The notes below the pieces were generated by a model, which had not been told where the DNA came from, did not search any database, and worked only from the letters and a program-made list of their open reading frames with translations. From Winogradskyella sp. UBA3174 (lineage in GTDB: Bacteria > Bacteroidota > Bacteroidia > Flavobacteriales > Flavobacteriaceae), in assembly GCF_002364335.1 (NCBI RefSeq), contig NZ_DEXW01000052.1, forward strand, positions 10,898 to 35,359: a stretch of DNA of 24,462 nucleotides. The letters run 5' to 3'. A program made the translations under genes and the position numbers. The stretch's first letter is position 1. Each line of letters starts with the position of its first letter. Below, in pieces: positions 15,422 through 23,378 of the stretch.

Positions 15422-17149
15422 ATGATTCACATAAAACCAGAAATTTTAAAACGTGTTAACGCTTGGTTAACCCCTGCTTTTGATAAAGAAACTCAAGAAA
15501 AAATAAAAGATACCATAGCGTCTAATCCAAAAGGATTAGATGAGAGTTTCTATAAAGATTTAGAATTTGGAACTGGTGGTATGCGCGGAGTTATGGGACT
15601 TGGAACCAACAGAATCAATAAATACACATTAGGTAAAAACACACAAGGCTTAAGTAATTATCTAAAACAGACGTTTCCTAACGACGTAGTTAAAGTTGCT
15701 ATTGCTTACGATTGCAGACACAATAGTAAAACTTTTGGTAAGGTCGTTGCAGATGTATTTTCAGCAAATGGTATTCAAGTTTATCTTTTCGAAGATTTAA
15801 GACCTACTCCAGAGTTATCATTTGCCTTAAAACATTTAGACTGCCATTGTGGTATTGTTTTAACGGCGTCTCATAATCCACCAGAATACAACGGCTATAA
15901 AGTTTATTGGCAAGATGGAGGACAACTGGTACCACCAGAAGATGGCGAAATTATTACTGAAATAAACAGACTAGATTATTCTGAAATTAAATTTGATGCG
16001 AACAGCGATTTAATTCAATACATAGGAAAAGACGTTGATACTATTTTTATTGATAATTGTGTTAAAAATGGAAGTTTTAATACTTCGGCTGAAGCCAAAG
16101 CAAACCTAAATGTTGTTTTTACTTCATTACACGGAACTTCAATTACAGCAATACCAGAAACGCTAAGTCGTGCTGGTTATACCAATGTTACTATTGTTGA
16201 AGAACAGCGTGAACCAAATGGTGATTTCCCAACGGTAAAGTCTCCAAACCCTGAAGAACCAGAAGCACTTAAAATGGCTATGGAACTTGCAGAGAAAGTA
16301 GATGGTGATATTGTTATTGGCACAGATCCTGATTGTGATAGATTAGGTGTTGTGGTTAGAAATTTAGAAAACGAATTAGTAATTCTTAATGGCAACCAAG
16401 CGATGCTTTTAATGACAGACTTTCTTCTAAAGCAATGGAAAACTTCTAATAGAATTAATGGCAATCAGTTTGTAGCTTCAACTATCGTTTCTACACCAAT
16501 GCTTTCAGTTTTAGCCGATGCTTACAACGTAGAATGTAAAATTGGTTTAACAGGTTTTAAATGGATTGCGAAAATGATTAAAGACTTCCCTTCAATGGAT
16601 TTTATTGGTGGTGGCGAAGAAAGTTTTGGTTTTATGGTCGGAGACTTTGTACGCGATAAAGATGCAGTGACCTCTACCCTTTTGGCCTGCGAAATTGCAG
16701 CACAAGCAAAAGCGAATGGCAAAACCATGTATCAAGAATTAATTAACTTATATATAGAACACGGTTTTTATAAAGAACGTCTAGTATCTTTAACAAAAAA
16801 AGGAATTGATGGAGCTCAGGAGATAAAACAAATGATGATTGATGCTAGAGAAAATCCTCTTAAAGAAGTTAACGGCTCTAAAATAATTCGTATTGAAGAT
16901 TACCAATTATCCTTAGCTAAAAACAGAGCTACTAATAGTGAGGAAGTAATAGACATACCTAAATCTAATGTATTAATTTACTATACAGAAGATGGTAGCA
17001 AAATTGCTTTAAGACCAAGTGGAACAGAACCTAAAATAAAATTCTATATCAGTGTAAATACCAAACTAGACAATGTGTCTGACTTCAATAAAACGGAGCA
17101 ATTATTGGAAAATAGAATTGATGCTATCCTAAAAGGTATGAATTTATAA
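15422..17149 (+). CDS. phosphohexomutase (phosphoglucomutase/phosphomannomutase family)
   Basis: 575 residues, cytoplasmic. All four active-site blocks are present: the phosphoserine loop T-A-S-H-N-P-P-E-Y-N-G (Ser150), the metal loop G-T-D-P-D-C-D-R (Asp302, 304, 306), the sugar-binding loop G-G-G-E-E-S-F-G (396-403), and the phosphate-binding loop R-P-S-G-T-E-P-K (531-538). The enzyme moves phosphate between C1 and C6 of a hexose via a bisphosphate. The length and the G-G-M-R-G start of domain 1 fit the larger PgcA/PGM2-type enzymes that act on glucose or mannose phosphates. The ABC exporter gene starts 3 nt after its stop, so the two are one transcript. Confidence 0.93.
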   Translation: MIHIKPEILKRVNAWLTPAFDKETQEKIKDTIASNPKGLDESFYKDLEFGTGGMRGVMGLGTNRINKYTLGKNTQGLSNYLKQTFPNDVVKVAIAYDCRHNSKTFGKVVADVFSANGIQVYLFEDLRPTPELSFALKHLDCHCGIVLTASHNPPEYNGYKVYWQDGGQLVPPEDGEIITEINRLDYSEIKFDANSDLIQYIGKDVDTIFIDNCVKNGSFNTSAEAKANLNVVFTSLHGTSITAIPETLSRAGYTNVTIVEEQREPNGDFPTVKSPNPEEPEALKMAMELAEKVDGDIVIGTDPDCDRLGVVVRNLENELVILNGNQAMLLMTDFLLKQWKTSNRINGNQFVASTIVSTPMLSVLADAYNVECKIGLTGFKWIAKMIKDFPSMDFIGGGEESFGFMVGDFVRDKDAVTSTLLACEIAAQAKANGKTMYQELINLYIEHGFYKERLVSLTKKGIDGAQEIKQMMIDARENPLKEVNGSKIIRIEDYQLSLAKNRATNSEEVIDIPKSNVLIYYTEDGSKIALRPSGTEPKIKFYISVNTKLDNVSDFNKTEQLLENRIDAILKGMNL

Positions 17150-17152
17150 GCA

Positions 17153-18979
17153 ATGGACTATTTAAAGAAATTATCTCGTTTTATTATTCCTTACAAAAGA
17201 TATGGAATACTAAATATTATTGCTAACATATTCTATGCACTATTTAGCACACTAGCGATGATTTCTTTAATGCCAATGATTAATGTTTTATTTGGTGAAG
17301 AAGAAAAAATCACAGAAAAACCCATCTACAAAGGTATTAGTGATATAAAAGACTACGCTGAAGGTTCTATAAATTATATCATAACCACAACAAATGAAGC
17401 GCATGGGCCTCAAAGATCCTTGTTATACATGGTCGCTTTAATAATTACACTCTTTTTATTAAAAAACTTATTCAATTATCTAGGTCTCTACTTCATTACA
17501 TTTTTGCGTAATGGTGTTTTAAAAGACCTCCGTAACGAAATCTACGAAAAGGTAACCCATCTTCCTATTTCTTATTATTCTGAAAAGAAAAAAGGGGATA
17601 TTATTGCTAGAATTTCTGGTGATGTTAACGAAGTAAAGAATTCATTACTAGCCATTTTAGAACTTATTGTAAAAGAGCCCTTGACCATAACTTTTGCTAT
17701 AATTACAATGTTTATGATCTCTGTAAAACTGACTATTTTTGTTTTTCTATTTATTCCTGTGTCCGGATTTATAATTTCGAGAATTGGTAAAAGTTTAAAG
17801 AAAAAATCTAGTCGAGTACAAACAGAACAAGGTGTTTTTCTTTCAACTTTAGAAGAAACCTTAGGTGGTTTAAAAGTCATAAAAGGCTTTAACGCTCAAA
17901 AACGTTTCAATGATAAATTTCAAGAATCAACACATCGCTTTTATGATTTCTCTAATATATTAATGAATCGTCAAAACCTTGCCTCACCAACTAGTGAAGT
18001 TTTAGGAATTATAACCATTGCTGTATTACTATGGTATGGAGGAAGCATGGTACTGGTTGAAAAAACGTTAACAGGTGGCGCATTTATTGGTTACATAGGC
18101 CTGGCTTGGCAAATACTTACACCTGCAAAAGCAATAAGTAAAGCTAGTTATAAAGTAAAGGCTGGTAATGCAGCAGCAGATCGTGTGCTAGAAATTCTCA
18201 ATACTGTTTCACCATTAAAGGATTTACCAGATGCTAAAACAAAAAAAGGTTTTAATTCTGAAATTAAAATAGATAATATTTCTTTTAAATATGAAGACAC
18301 CTTAGTCCTTAAAAACTTCTCATTAAAGGTTTCAAAAGGAAAAAGTGTAGCTTTAGTTGGTCAGTCTGGTAGTGGTAAGAGTACTATTGCAAACCTTGTA
18401 ACACGATTTTATGATGTTAATAAAGGTAGCATTACTATTGATGGAGATGATATTAAGAATCTAACAAAATATTCATTAAGAAGTCTCATGGGCCTTGTTA
18501 CGCAAGATTCTATTTTATTTAATGATAGTATAAAAAATAATATTCTACTAGGCAAAGAAGACGCAACAGATATTGAAATTATAGAAGCCTTAAAAATTGC
18601 AAATGCTTGGGAGTTTGTTAAAGATTTACCAAACGGAATAGAAACAAACATTGGTGATTCCGGTAATAAACTTTCTGGTGGACAAAAACAACGTTTAAGT
18701 ATAGCACGTGCTGTTTTAAAGAATCCTCCAATAATGATTTTAGACGAAGCAACCTCAGCTTTAGATACAGAAAGTGAGCGTTTGGTACAAGATGCTTTAG
18801 AAAAGATGATGAAAAACAGAACATCTATTGTCATTGCACATAGGTTATCTACAATTCAAAATGCTGACTTAATTGTGGTAATGCAAAAAGGCGAAATTGC
18901 AGAACAAGGCTCACACACTGAACTTATTAACAAAAACGGTATTTATAAAAAACTCATAGAAATGCAAAGTTTTGAATAA
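17153..18979 (+). CDS. MsbA-type ABC exporter, fused permease and ATPase
   Basis: 608 residues. The N-terminal half is a six-helix ABC exporter domain with a long periplasmic insertion between helices 1 and 2 (about 45-85). The ATPase half has Walker A G-Q-S-G-S-G-K-S-T (403-411), the signature L-S-G-G-Q-K-Q-R (507-514), Walker B I-M-I-L-D-E-A-T-S-A-L-D (527-538) and the switch His563 in I-A-H-R-L-S-T. It acts as a homodimer in the inner membrane. Family members flip lipid A core, glycolipids or drugs; no sequence feature here fixes the substrate. The link with a phosphohexomutase and a lipid-sugar transferase upstream makes an envelope lipid or glycolipid a reasonable guess. Confidence 0.92.
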   Translation: MDYLKKLSRFIIPYKRYGILNIIANIFYALFSTLAMISLMPMINVLFGEEEKITEKPIYKGISDIKDYAEGSINYIITTTNEAHGPQRSLLYMVALIITLFLLKNLFNYLGLYFITFLRNGVLKDLRNEIYEKVTHLPISYYSEKKKGDIIARISGDVNEVKNSLLAILELIVKEPLTITFAIITMFMISVKLTIFVFLFIPVSGFIISRIGKSLKKKSSRVQTEQGVFLSTLEETLGGLKVIKGFNAQKRFNDKFQESTHRFYDFSNILMNRQNLASPTSEVLGIITIAVLLWYGGSMVLVEKTLTGGAFIGYIGLAWQILTPAKAISKASYKVKAGNAAADRVLEILNTVSPLKDLPDAKTKKGFNSEIKIDNISFKYEDTLVLKNFSLKVSKGKSVALVGQSGSGKSTIANLVTRFYDVNKGSITIDGDDIKNLTKYSLRSLMGLVTQDSILFNDSIKNNILLGKEDATDIEIIEALKIANAWEFVKDLPNGIETNIGDSGNKLSGGQKQRLSIARAVLKNPPIMILDEATSALDTESERLVQDALEKMMKNRTSIVIAHRLSTIQNADLIVVMQKGEIAEQGSHTELINKNGIYKKLIEMQSFE

Positions 18980-19003
18980 AAGAATAATGAAAAATATTCA
19001 AAT

Positions 19004-19039
19004 AAAAAAGGATGAACCGTAAGGCACATCCTTTTTTTT
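19004..19039 (+). terminator. terminator of the phosphomutase/ABC operon
   Basis: Stem AAAAAAGGATG / CATCCTTTTTT (19004-19014 with 19027-19037) with a 12-nt loop, then further T. It lies 25 nt after the ABC exporter stop. Confidence 0.88.
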
Positions 19040-19040
19040 G

Positions 19041-19066
19041 TTATCAGATTTGGGGAAAACTGATAA
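19041..19066. repeat. 7-bp inverted repeat downstream of the ABC operon
   Basis: TTATCAG (19041-19047) and CTGATAA (19060-19066) are perfect reverse complements around 12 nt containing GGGG. It starts directly after the terminator T tract and could be a regulatory site for the sigma-factor operon or a secondary hairpin. Confidence 0.4.
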
Positions 19067-19195
19067 CGGTCAATAGGTTAAGCAAGGCAAACATATACTA
19101 AATAAAGATATCAACCTAGAAAAAATTACTTTTTATCGAATAATTATGCTTTTAAACGATTTTTAATATTGTAAATGACTGATAATCAATAATAA

Positions 19196-19231
19196 TTTAA
19201 TCAAGTGAATTTTAATTAATTATTGATTAAA
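19196..19231. repeat. 9-bp inverted repeat upstream of the sigma-factor gene
   Basis: TTTAATCAA (19196-19204) and TTGATTAAA (19223-19231) are perfect reverse complements with an 18-nt AT-rich spacer, ending 32 nt before the GTG start. The size and location would suit an operator for a dimeric regulator, but AT-rich DNA yields such repeats by chance. Confidence 0.4.
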
Positions 19232-19263
19232 CTTTTAGTAAATTAACAAGTCTAAATAGCAAA

Positions 19264-19815
19264 GTGAATCGATTGACAGAAGAATCAGAATTTATATTAC
19301 GCCTACAACACCCTATTTCTAAAGAAGCTGCTTTTAGAGAACTCTTAAAACTCTATAAAAAACGCTTGTATTGGCATATAAGAAAGATAGTTCTTAATCA
19401 TGACGATGCAGATGATGTATTGCAAAATACATTTATAAAAGTATATCGTAGTATCGATAAATTTAAAGGAGATAGTAAGTTGTTTTCATGGCTATATCGT
19501 ATTGCAACTAACGAGTCTATAACATACATCAATAAAAAAGCAAAACGTTTACAAATAACAAACGAAGAATACCAGAATAATGCCATAAACAATCTAAAAG
19601 CAGATGTTTATTTTGAAGGAGATAAAATACAAATAAAATTACAAAAGGCTATAGCCTCTTTACCAGAGAAACAACAATTAGTCTTTAATATGAGATATTT
19701 TGATGCTATAAAATATAGAGAAATGGCTACTATCTTAGAAACTAGCGAAGGAGCGCTAAAGGCATCTTATCATATTGCTGTTAAAAAAATAAAAGCCTTT
19801 TTAACTTTAGATTAA
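19264..19815 (+). CDS. ECF-type RNA polymerase sigma factor
   Basis: 183 residues from a GTG start. Region 2 (about 25-95) has Y-K-K-R-L-Y-W-H-I-R-K-I-V, then D-D-A-D-D-V-L-Q-N-T-F-I-K-V-Y-R-S-I and F-S-W-L-Y-R-I-A-T-N-E-S-I-T-Y-I. Region 4 (about 125-180) has L-P-E-K-Q-Q-L-V-F-N-M-R-Y-F and the helix-turn-helix Y-R-E-M-A-T-I-L-E-T-S-E-G-A-L-K-A-S-Y-H. It directs RNA polymerase to a dedicated set of promoters. No promoter of the TAnnTTTG type is evident in front, which would agree with self-activation. The next two genes follow in the same direction (67 and 5-56 nt gaps) and look like its operon partners. Confidence 0.93.
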   Translation: MNRLTEESEFILRLQHPISKEAAFRELLKLYKKRLYWHIRKIVLNHDDADDVLQNTFIKVYRSIDKFKGDSKLFSWLYRIATNESITYINKKAKRLQITNEEYQNNAINNLKADVYFEGDKIQIKLQKAIASLPEKQQLVFNMRYFDAIKYREMATILETSEGALKASYHIAVKKIKAFLTLD

Positions 19816-19882
19816 ACCATTTCAATAATTTAGAGTCTAATTGATTAAAGAATAAAGGTTTTCGATAACTCGAAAAGTAAAC

Positions 19883-20386
19883 ATGAAAAACAATAAACTA
19901 CATATCATTAAAAAAACAGGTTTTAAAACACCTGATAATTACTTTGAATTGTTTGAAGCTAAGTTAAAAGAAGAATTAGTTGAAAAAGAAACAATACAAA
20001 ATATTGAATCAACAGGATATTCAGTTCCTAAAGATTATTTTGATATTGTAGAAGAAAATATTTTAGTCAAAATAATCAATGATAATAAGCCAATAGCTAA
20101 ATTAAAATCTAGAAATACATTCTATTACTTTAGTGGTATTGCTGCTAGTTTTATTTTATTATTTAGCTTAGTTTTTAATACTAAAAACACTATTTCTATT
20201 GACACTATAGAGACTGTTTCAATTGAAAGCTACTTGTACCAGGAAGACTATTCTAATGATGATTTAGCATCATTATTTAAATCAGATGAAATCTCTTATA
20301 CCGATTTTATCGATGTAAATATGAGTGAAGAAACATTGAATGAATATTTAGATACTATAGATACTGAAGATTTCATATTAGATTAA
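19883..20386 (+). CDS. one-TM protein with duplicated motif, candidate anti-sigma factor
   Basis: 167 residues, no family that I recognise. The N-terminal cytoplasmic part holds two copies of one motif: T-G-F-K-T-P-D-N-Y-F-E-L-F-E-A-K-L (12-28) and T-G-Y-S-V-P-K-D-Y-F-D-I-V-E-E-N-I-L (44-61), consensus T-G-aromatic-x-x-P-x-x-Y-F-x-x-x-E. A single membrane helix lies at about 83-98. The C-terminal part is strongly acidic (many Asp, Glu, Tyr and Ser) and would be periplasmic. The place directly after an ECF sigma gene, and the cytoplasm-helix-periplasm layout, suggest a membrane anti-sigma factor, but there is no zinc-finger H-x-x-x-C-x-x-C motif, so this is inference. Confidence 0.7.
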   Translation: MKNNKLHIIKKTGFKTPDNYFELFEAKLKEELVEKETIQNIESTGYSVPKDYFDIVEENILVKIINDNKPIAKLKSRNTFYYFSGIAASFILLFSLVFNTKNTISIDTIETVSIESYLYQEDYSNDDLASLFKSDEISYTDFIDVNMSEETLNEYLDTIDTEDFILD

Positions 20387-20442
20387 AAACTATGAACTTT
20401 TCAAATAAAAATCACGAATTCAACAAAAAAAACAATACTCCC

Positions 20443-20898
20443 ATGAGTAAAACATTAAAAATTTTAGTACTAACCTTATTAGTTTCAGCTAGTGTATTTG
20501 CACAACGACCAGATAGAAAAAAAATTAAGGCTTTAAAAATCGCACACATTACTGAGCAATTAGACTTAACCAAAGATGAAGCACAGAAATTTTGGCCTGT
20601 TTACAATTCCAACGAAGAAGCTGAAAACAAGTTAAGAGCTAAATCTAATAATAGAAGTAACGAAAATAGACCTGAAAACCTTACTGAAAGTCAAGCAAAA
20701 ACACATTTATTAGAAATGATTAATTTAGATAAAGAGAAAGTAGAATTACGATCTAAAATGCTAAATGATTTACTCAAAATTTTACCTGCAAAAAAGATTG
20801 TTTCTCTTTTACAAGCTGAGCGTTCTTTTAAACGCAAAATGATTGAAGAATTTAAAGAGCGACACTCTGGAGAAAGAGGTGGTCGCAGAAGAAATTAA
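20443..20898 (+). CDS. Spy/CpxP-like periplasmic protein
   Basis: 151 residues from the ATG at 20443; an ATG at 20392 gives 17 polar residues ahead of the signal peptide, so the later start is preferred. Signal peptide about 1-21 (M-S-K-T-L-K-I-L-V-L-T-L-L-V-S-A-S-V-F-A-Q). The mature part is helical and highly charged: I-A-H-I-T-E-Q-L-D-L-T-K-D-E-A-Q-K-F-W-P-V-Y contains the L-T-x-x-x-A-x-x-F motif of sensor or chaperone proteins related to Spy and CpxP, and it ends in R-G-G-R-R-R-N. Such proteins sense or hold misfolded periplasmic proteins. It closes the sigma-factor operon, as often in flavobacteria, and may feed envelope status to the anti-sigma-like protein. Confidence 0.8.
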   Translation: MSKTLKILVLTLLVSASVFAQRPDRKKIKALKIAHITEQLDLTKDEAQKFWPVYNSNEEAENKLRAKSNNRSNENRPENLTESQAKTHLLEMINLDKEKVELRSKMLNDLLKILPAKKIVSLLQAERSFKRKMIEEFKERHSGERGGRRRN

Positions 20899-20924
20899 AA
20901 AAAGAGCCATAAGGCTCTTTTTTA
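20897..20924. terminator. bidirectional terminator, sigma operon/YCF48-like gene
   Basis: AAAAAAAGAGCC-ATAA-GGCTCTTTTTT: 5-bp G/C core extended by A/T pairs with a 4-nt loop. It starts inside the last codon of the Spy-like gene and ends 1 nt before the stop of the convergent lipoprotein gene, so it is shared. Confidence 0.85.
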
Positions 20925-22007
20925 TTATCTAAACGTTAGTTTACTAATTCGTCCTTTACCAGCTGCATAAGCTGTAGAATCATTTAAAAACCGAATGGTA
21001 TAGAAGCCTTCGTCACTTAAATGTGTCCAAGAATCACCAGAATCTTTACTATAATCAATACCTTTAAAACCTACCACTACTAGTTCTTTACCATTTCTAT
21101 TTGGTATATACTGAACACAGCTTCTATAACCAGGTCCTTTGGCATTGGCAACCACTTGCCATGTTTTACCACCATCAATAGTTCTAATTTTATTGTTGAG
21201 TGTATCGTTTGGTTTGGTATAGTCCCCACCAATAGCAAATCCCTTTTTTTCGTCGTAAAAATCTATGGAATACATCCCTGTTGTCGCTTTACCTTGTACT
21301 ATTGGAGTTTCAAAAACTGCCCAAGTCTTGCCTTTATCTGATGAATATAAAATTCGACTTACCATACCACCTGTGGCCAGCCAAGTATGATCACCAACTA
21401 TGGCAATATTTGTATCACTTGCTGCAAAAGCAGCTTCTCCTTCTTTGGCTTTTGGTAAATTGTCACAAGATAGTTTTCCCCAAGTGTTTCCTCCATCTCT
21501 TGTAATGATTATACTCATACAATCCTCTGTTGGATCACCTATAGCTATACCTTCTTGATCGTTCCAGAAATCTATGGAATCGTAGAAGGCTTTTTCATGG
21601 TTTTCTTCATATACTAATTTAGGATTCTTAGCTTTTCTTGATAATTTATATAACCGTGCCGGATTTTCTATTGAAATAGCAAATAAGCTTCCATTTACCT
21701 CTTTAATAGCTCTAAAGTGTAATGATTTTTCTTCGTAATTTAATATATGCTTAAAATGATTTTTACCATTGCTGACATTTAAATCATTGAGGTTAATTTT
21801 ATACGCGGCGTTCAATGCTTGTTTACCTATGTGATCAGCGCTTCCATAAAAAATGTATTCATCATTAAAATCTAAAGCTCTAATGCTTAAAGTTGAATCT
21901 ACAAAAACCTCTTCGATTACTATTTTAGACACATCTGTTGGCCTTTTATAGTCTTCTTTACATGCGCCTAAAAAAATCAAACAAAATAATAGTATAGTAA
22001 CCCTCAT
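20925..22007 (-). CDS. YCF48-like beta-propeller lipoprotein
   Basis: 360 residues. The signal peptide ends L-G-A-C (Cys16), then K-E-D-Y, so it is a lipoprotein. The mature part carries BNR/YCF48-type propeller repeats: W-N-D-Q-E-G-I-A-I-G-D, R-D-G-G-N-T-W-G-K-L, S-D-K-G-K-T-W-A-V-F, D-E-K-K-G-F-A-I-G-G-D, I-D-G-G-K-T-W-Q-V-V and S-G-D-S-W-T-H-L, consistent with a six- or seven-bladed propeller. The proteins are often labelled oxidoreductase or sialidase-like, but no catalytic residues are evident. YCF48 in chloroplasts helps photosystem II assembly; a general protein-assembly or binding role is all that can be said. The gene follows the SCO gene with 95 nt between, containing a long hairpin. 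Confidence 0.85.
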   Translation of the reverse strand: MRVTILLFCLIFLGACKEDYKRPTDVSKIVIEEVFVDSTLSIRALDFNDEYIFYGSADHIGKQALNAAYKINLNDLNVSNGKNHFKHILNYEEKSLHFRAIKEVNGSLFAISIENPARLYKLSRKAKNPKLVYEENHEKAFYDSIDFWNDQEGIAIGDPTEDCMSIIITRDGGNTWGKLSCDNLPKAKEGEAAFAASDTNIAIVGDHTWLATGGMVSRILYSSDKGKTWAVFETPIVQGKATTGMYSIDFYDEKKGFAIGGDYTKPNDTLNNKIRTIDGGKTWQVVANAKGPGYRSCVQYIPNRNGKELVVVGFKGIDYSKDSGDSWTHLSDEGFYTIRFLNDSTAYAAGKGRISKLTFR

Positions 22008-22031
22008 ATTTATAAATTTTTCTCTAAAATA

Positions 22032-22064
22032 GATAAGCTTTGCGATATAACCGCAAAGCTTATC
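22032..22064 (-). terminator. 13-bp perfect hairpin between the SCO and YCF48-like genes
   Basis: GATAAGCTTTGCG (22032-22044) pairs fully with 22052-22064 around a 7-nt loop. On the minus strand it follows the SCO stop codon by 38 nt, and the trailing TATTTTAG is a weak T tract. It lies 24 nt before the next ATG, so it could terminate, attenuate or stabilise the transcript. Confidence 0.65.
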
Positions 22065-22102
22065 AGATTAACATCCACTATCAATCAAATCAGACTAAAT
22101 TT

Positions 22103-22771
22103 CTAGTCTTCTTTCTTCAATGTTTTAACATCTGCAATAAGTTGTTGTACGTCTGTTTTATTAAGTCCATTGTAAATACCTCTAATATGCCTATCCTTAT
22201 CGATAAGTACAAAGTTTTCAGTATGCAAAAAGTCATCCTCAGTTTTCACTTCACCTAAGTCTTCTTCTACAAAATAAGCTCGTCTACCTAAATCATATAT
22301 CTGTTTTCTTTCTCCTGTTACCAAATGCCATTTATAGTTATTAACGCCTTTATTTTCAGCATATGCTTTAAGGACTGATACAGAATCTATTTTTGGTGTC
22401 ACTGAATGCGATAGTAATAATATCTCTTCATCATTTAAAAACTCTTCTTGTAAAACCATCATATTCGCAGTCATTTTCGGACAAATACCAGGACATGTTG
22501 TAAAGAAAAAATCTGTAATATAAATCTTGTCCTTAAATGTATTTTGTGTTATTGTTTCACCTAATTGATTGGTTAAGTTAAACGCTGGTATTTTATGAAA
22601 TGTGTTTACTGCATTGCTACCAACGTCTAACCAATTTGGTGTAAACGTCGCTTCATTATAAAAAGGTAAATTAACAACTCTACTACTTTTCTCTATCGAT
22701 GTAGAATCTTTACATCCAAAGGACATAATTAGAATAAGAAAAAACGGATTACTAATTTTGAACAACTTCAT
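22103..22771 (-). CDS. SCO1/SenC-family lipoprotein
   Basis: 222 residues from the ATG at 22771 (four residues longer from 22783). A lipoprotein signal ends S-F-G-C (Cys20). The thioredoxin fold has the metal-binding C-P-G-I-C-P (Cys93, Cys97) after I-T-D-F-F-F-T-T, and the conserved His183 in D-F-L-H-T-E-N, so all three copper ligands of the SCO family are present. SCO proteins deliver copper to the CuA centre of cytochrome c oxidase or act as periplasmic thiol reductases. The start overlaps the end of the YwqK-like gene by 20 nt, so translation is probably coupled. No cytochrome oxidase gene is in view. Confidence 0.92.
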   Translation of the reverse strand: MKLFKISNPFFLILIMSFGCKDSTSIEKSSRVVNLPFYNEATFTPNWLDVGSNAVNTFHKIPAFNLTNQLGETITQNTFKDKIYITDFFFTTCPGICPKMTANMMVLQEEFLNDEEILLLSHSVTPKIDSVSVLKAYAENKGVNNYKWHLVTGERKQIYDLGRRAYFVEEDLGEVKTEDDFLHTENFVLIDKDRHIRGIYNGLNKTDVQQLIADVKTLKKED

Positions 22772-23378
22772 CTTCCAATTCATAACATAAGTTTGCTTTT
22801 TTTAGACCAAAAATGCGCCCATTTTTAGCTTCGTAATTCACATATATTTTACCATTCTCAAGCCATGCGCGTTGCAAGCCTTCTTCTTTTCCGTCAACAA
22901 TAGTTGTTTGTCTAGCCAGTTGACCATTAGCATACCACATTTTCTGTATACCATGACGCACTCCTTTTTTATAATGAGTCTCAGAACTTACAAAACCATT
23001 AGGCCACCAACTTTTAACCATTCCAACTAATTTATTGGCATTATAGTATGATTCTTTTTGAAGGATATTAGAGGCAAACCATTTTTTGGCTACACCTTCT
23101 TTTTTACCATCGTAATAACCGATAGATACAGCTTTAACTTTATTCTCATGATAGCTTACCGCATAACCATTAAATCGTAGGGCGTTATAATACCAACGCC
23201 CTTCTAGTTGGTTTAGAATCAACATATCTTTGTCGACTTCAACATCTAGAATAATATTTACAATATCGTTAACCTTAGGCAGCTTTACATCATTACTCTT
23301 TTGACAACTTATAAAGCTTATCAATATGAGTACTGAAACTGATTTAGTTAATATTACTTGGAGTCCCTTGATAATCAC
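22752..23378 (-). CDS. MORN/YwqK-like repeat lipoprotein
   Basis: About 208 residues from a GTG at 23378; the frame opens at 23417 with ATG codons at 23417 and 23402, but these add polar residues ahead of the signal peptide. From the GTG the signal ends I-S-F-I-S-C (Cys25). The body has about five MORN-type repeats: G-Y-Y-D-G-K-K-E-G-V-A-K-K-W, K-S-W-W-P-N-G-F-V-S-S-E-T-H-Y, K-K-G-V-R-H-G-I-Q-K-M-W-Y-A-N-G-Q-L-A-R and D-G-K-E-E-G-L-Q-R-A-W. Databases often name these YwqK family antitoxin, yet here the protein is an exported lipoprotein with no toxin, so that name should not be taken literally. It overlaps the YHYH gene by 35 nt and the SCO gene by about 20 nt. Confidence 0.82.
   Translation of the reverse strand: MIIKGLQVILTKSVSVLILISFISCQKSNDVKLPKVNDIVNIILDVEVDKDMLILNQLEGRWYYNALRFNGYAVSYHENKVKAVSIGYYDGKKEGVAKKWFASNILQKESYYNANKLVGMVKSWWPNGFVSSETHYKKGVRHGIQKMWYANGQLARQTTIVDGKEEGLQRAWLENGKIYVNYEAKNGRIFGLKKANLCYELEDEVVQN

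Noticed and set aside
18409..18834. Minus-strand open frames over the ABC ATPase domain
   Set aside because: They are shadows of the conserved ATPase coding text; no start context or domain is seen.
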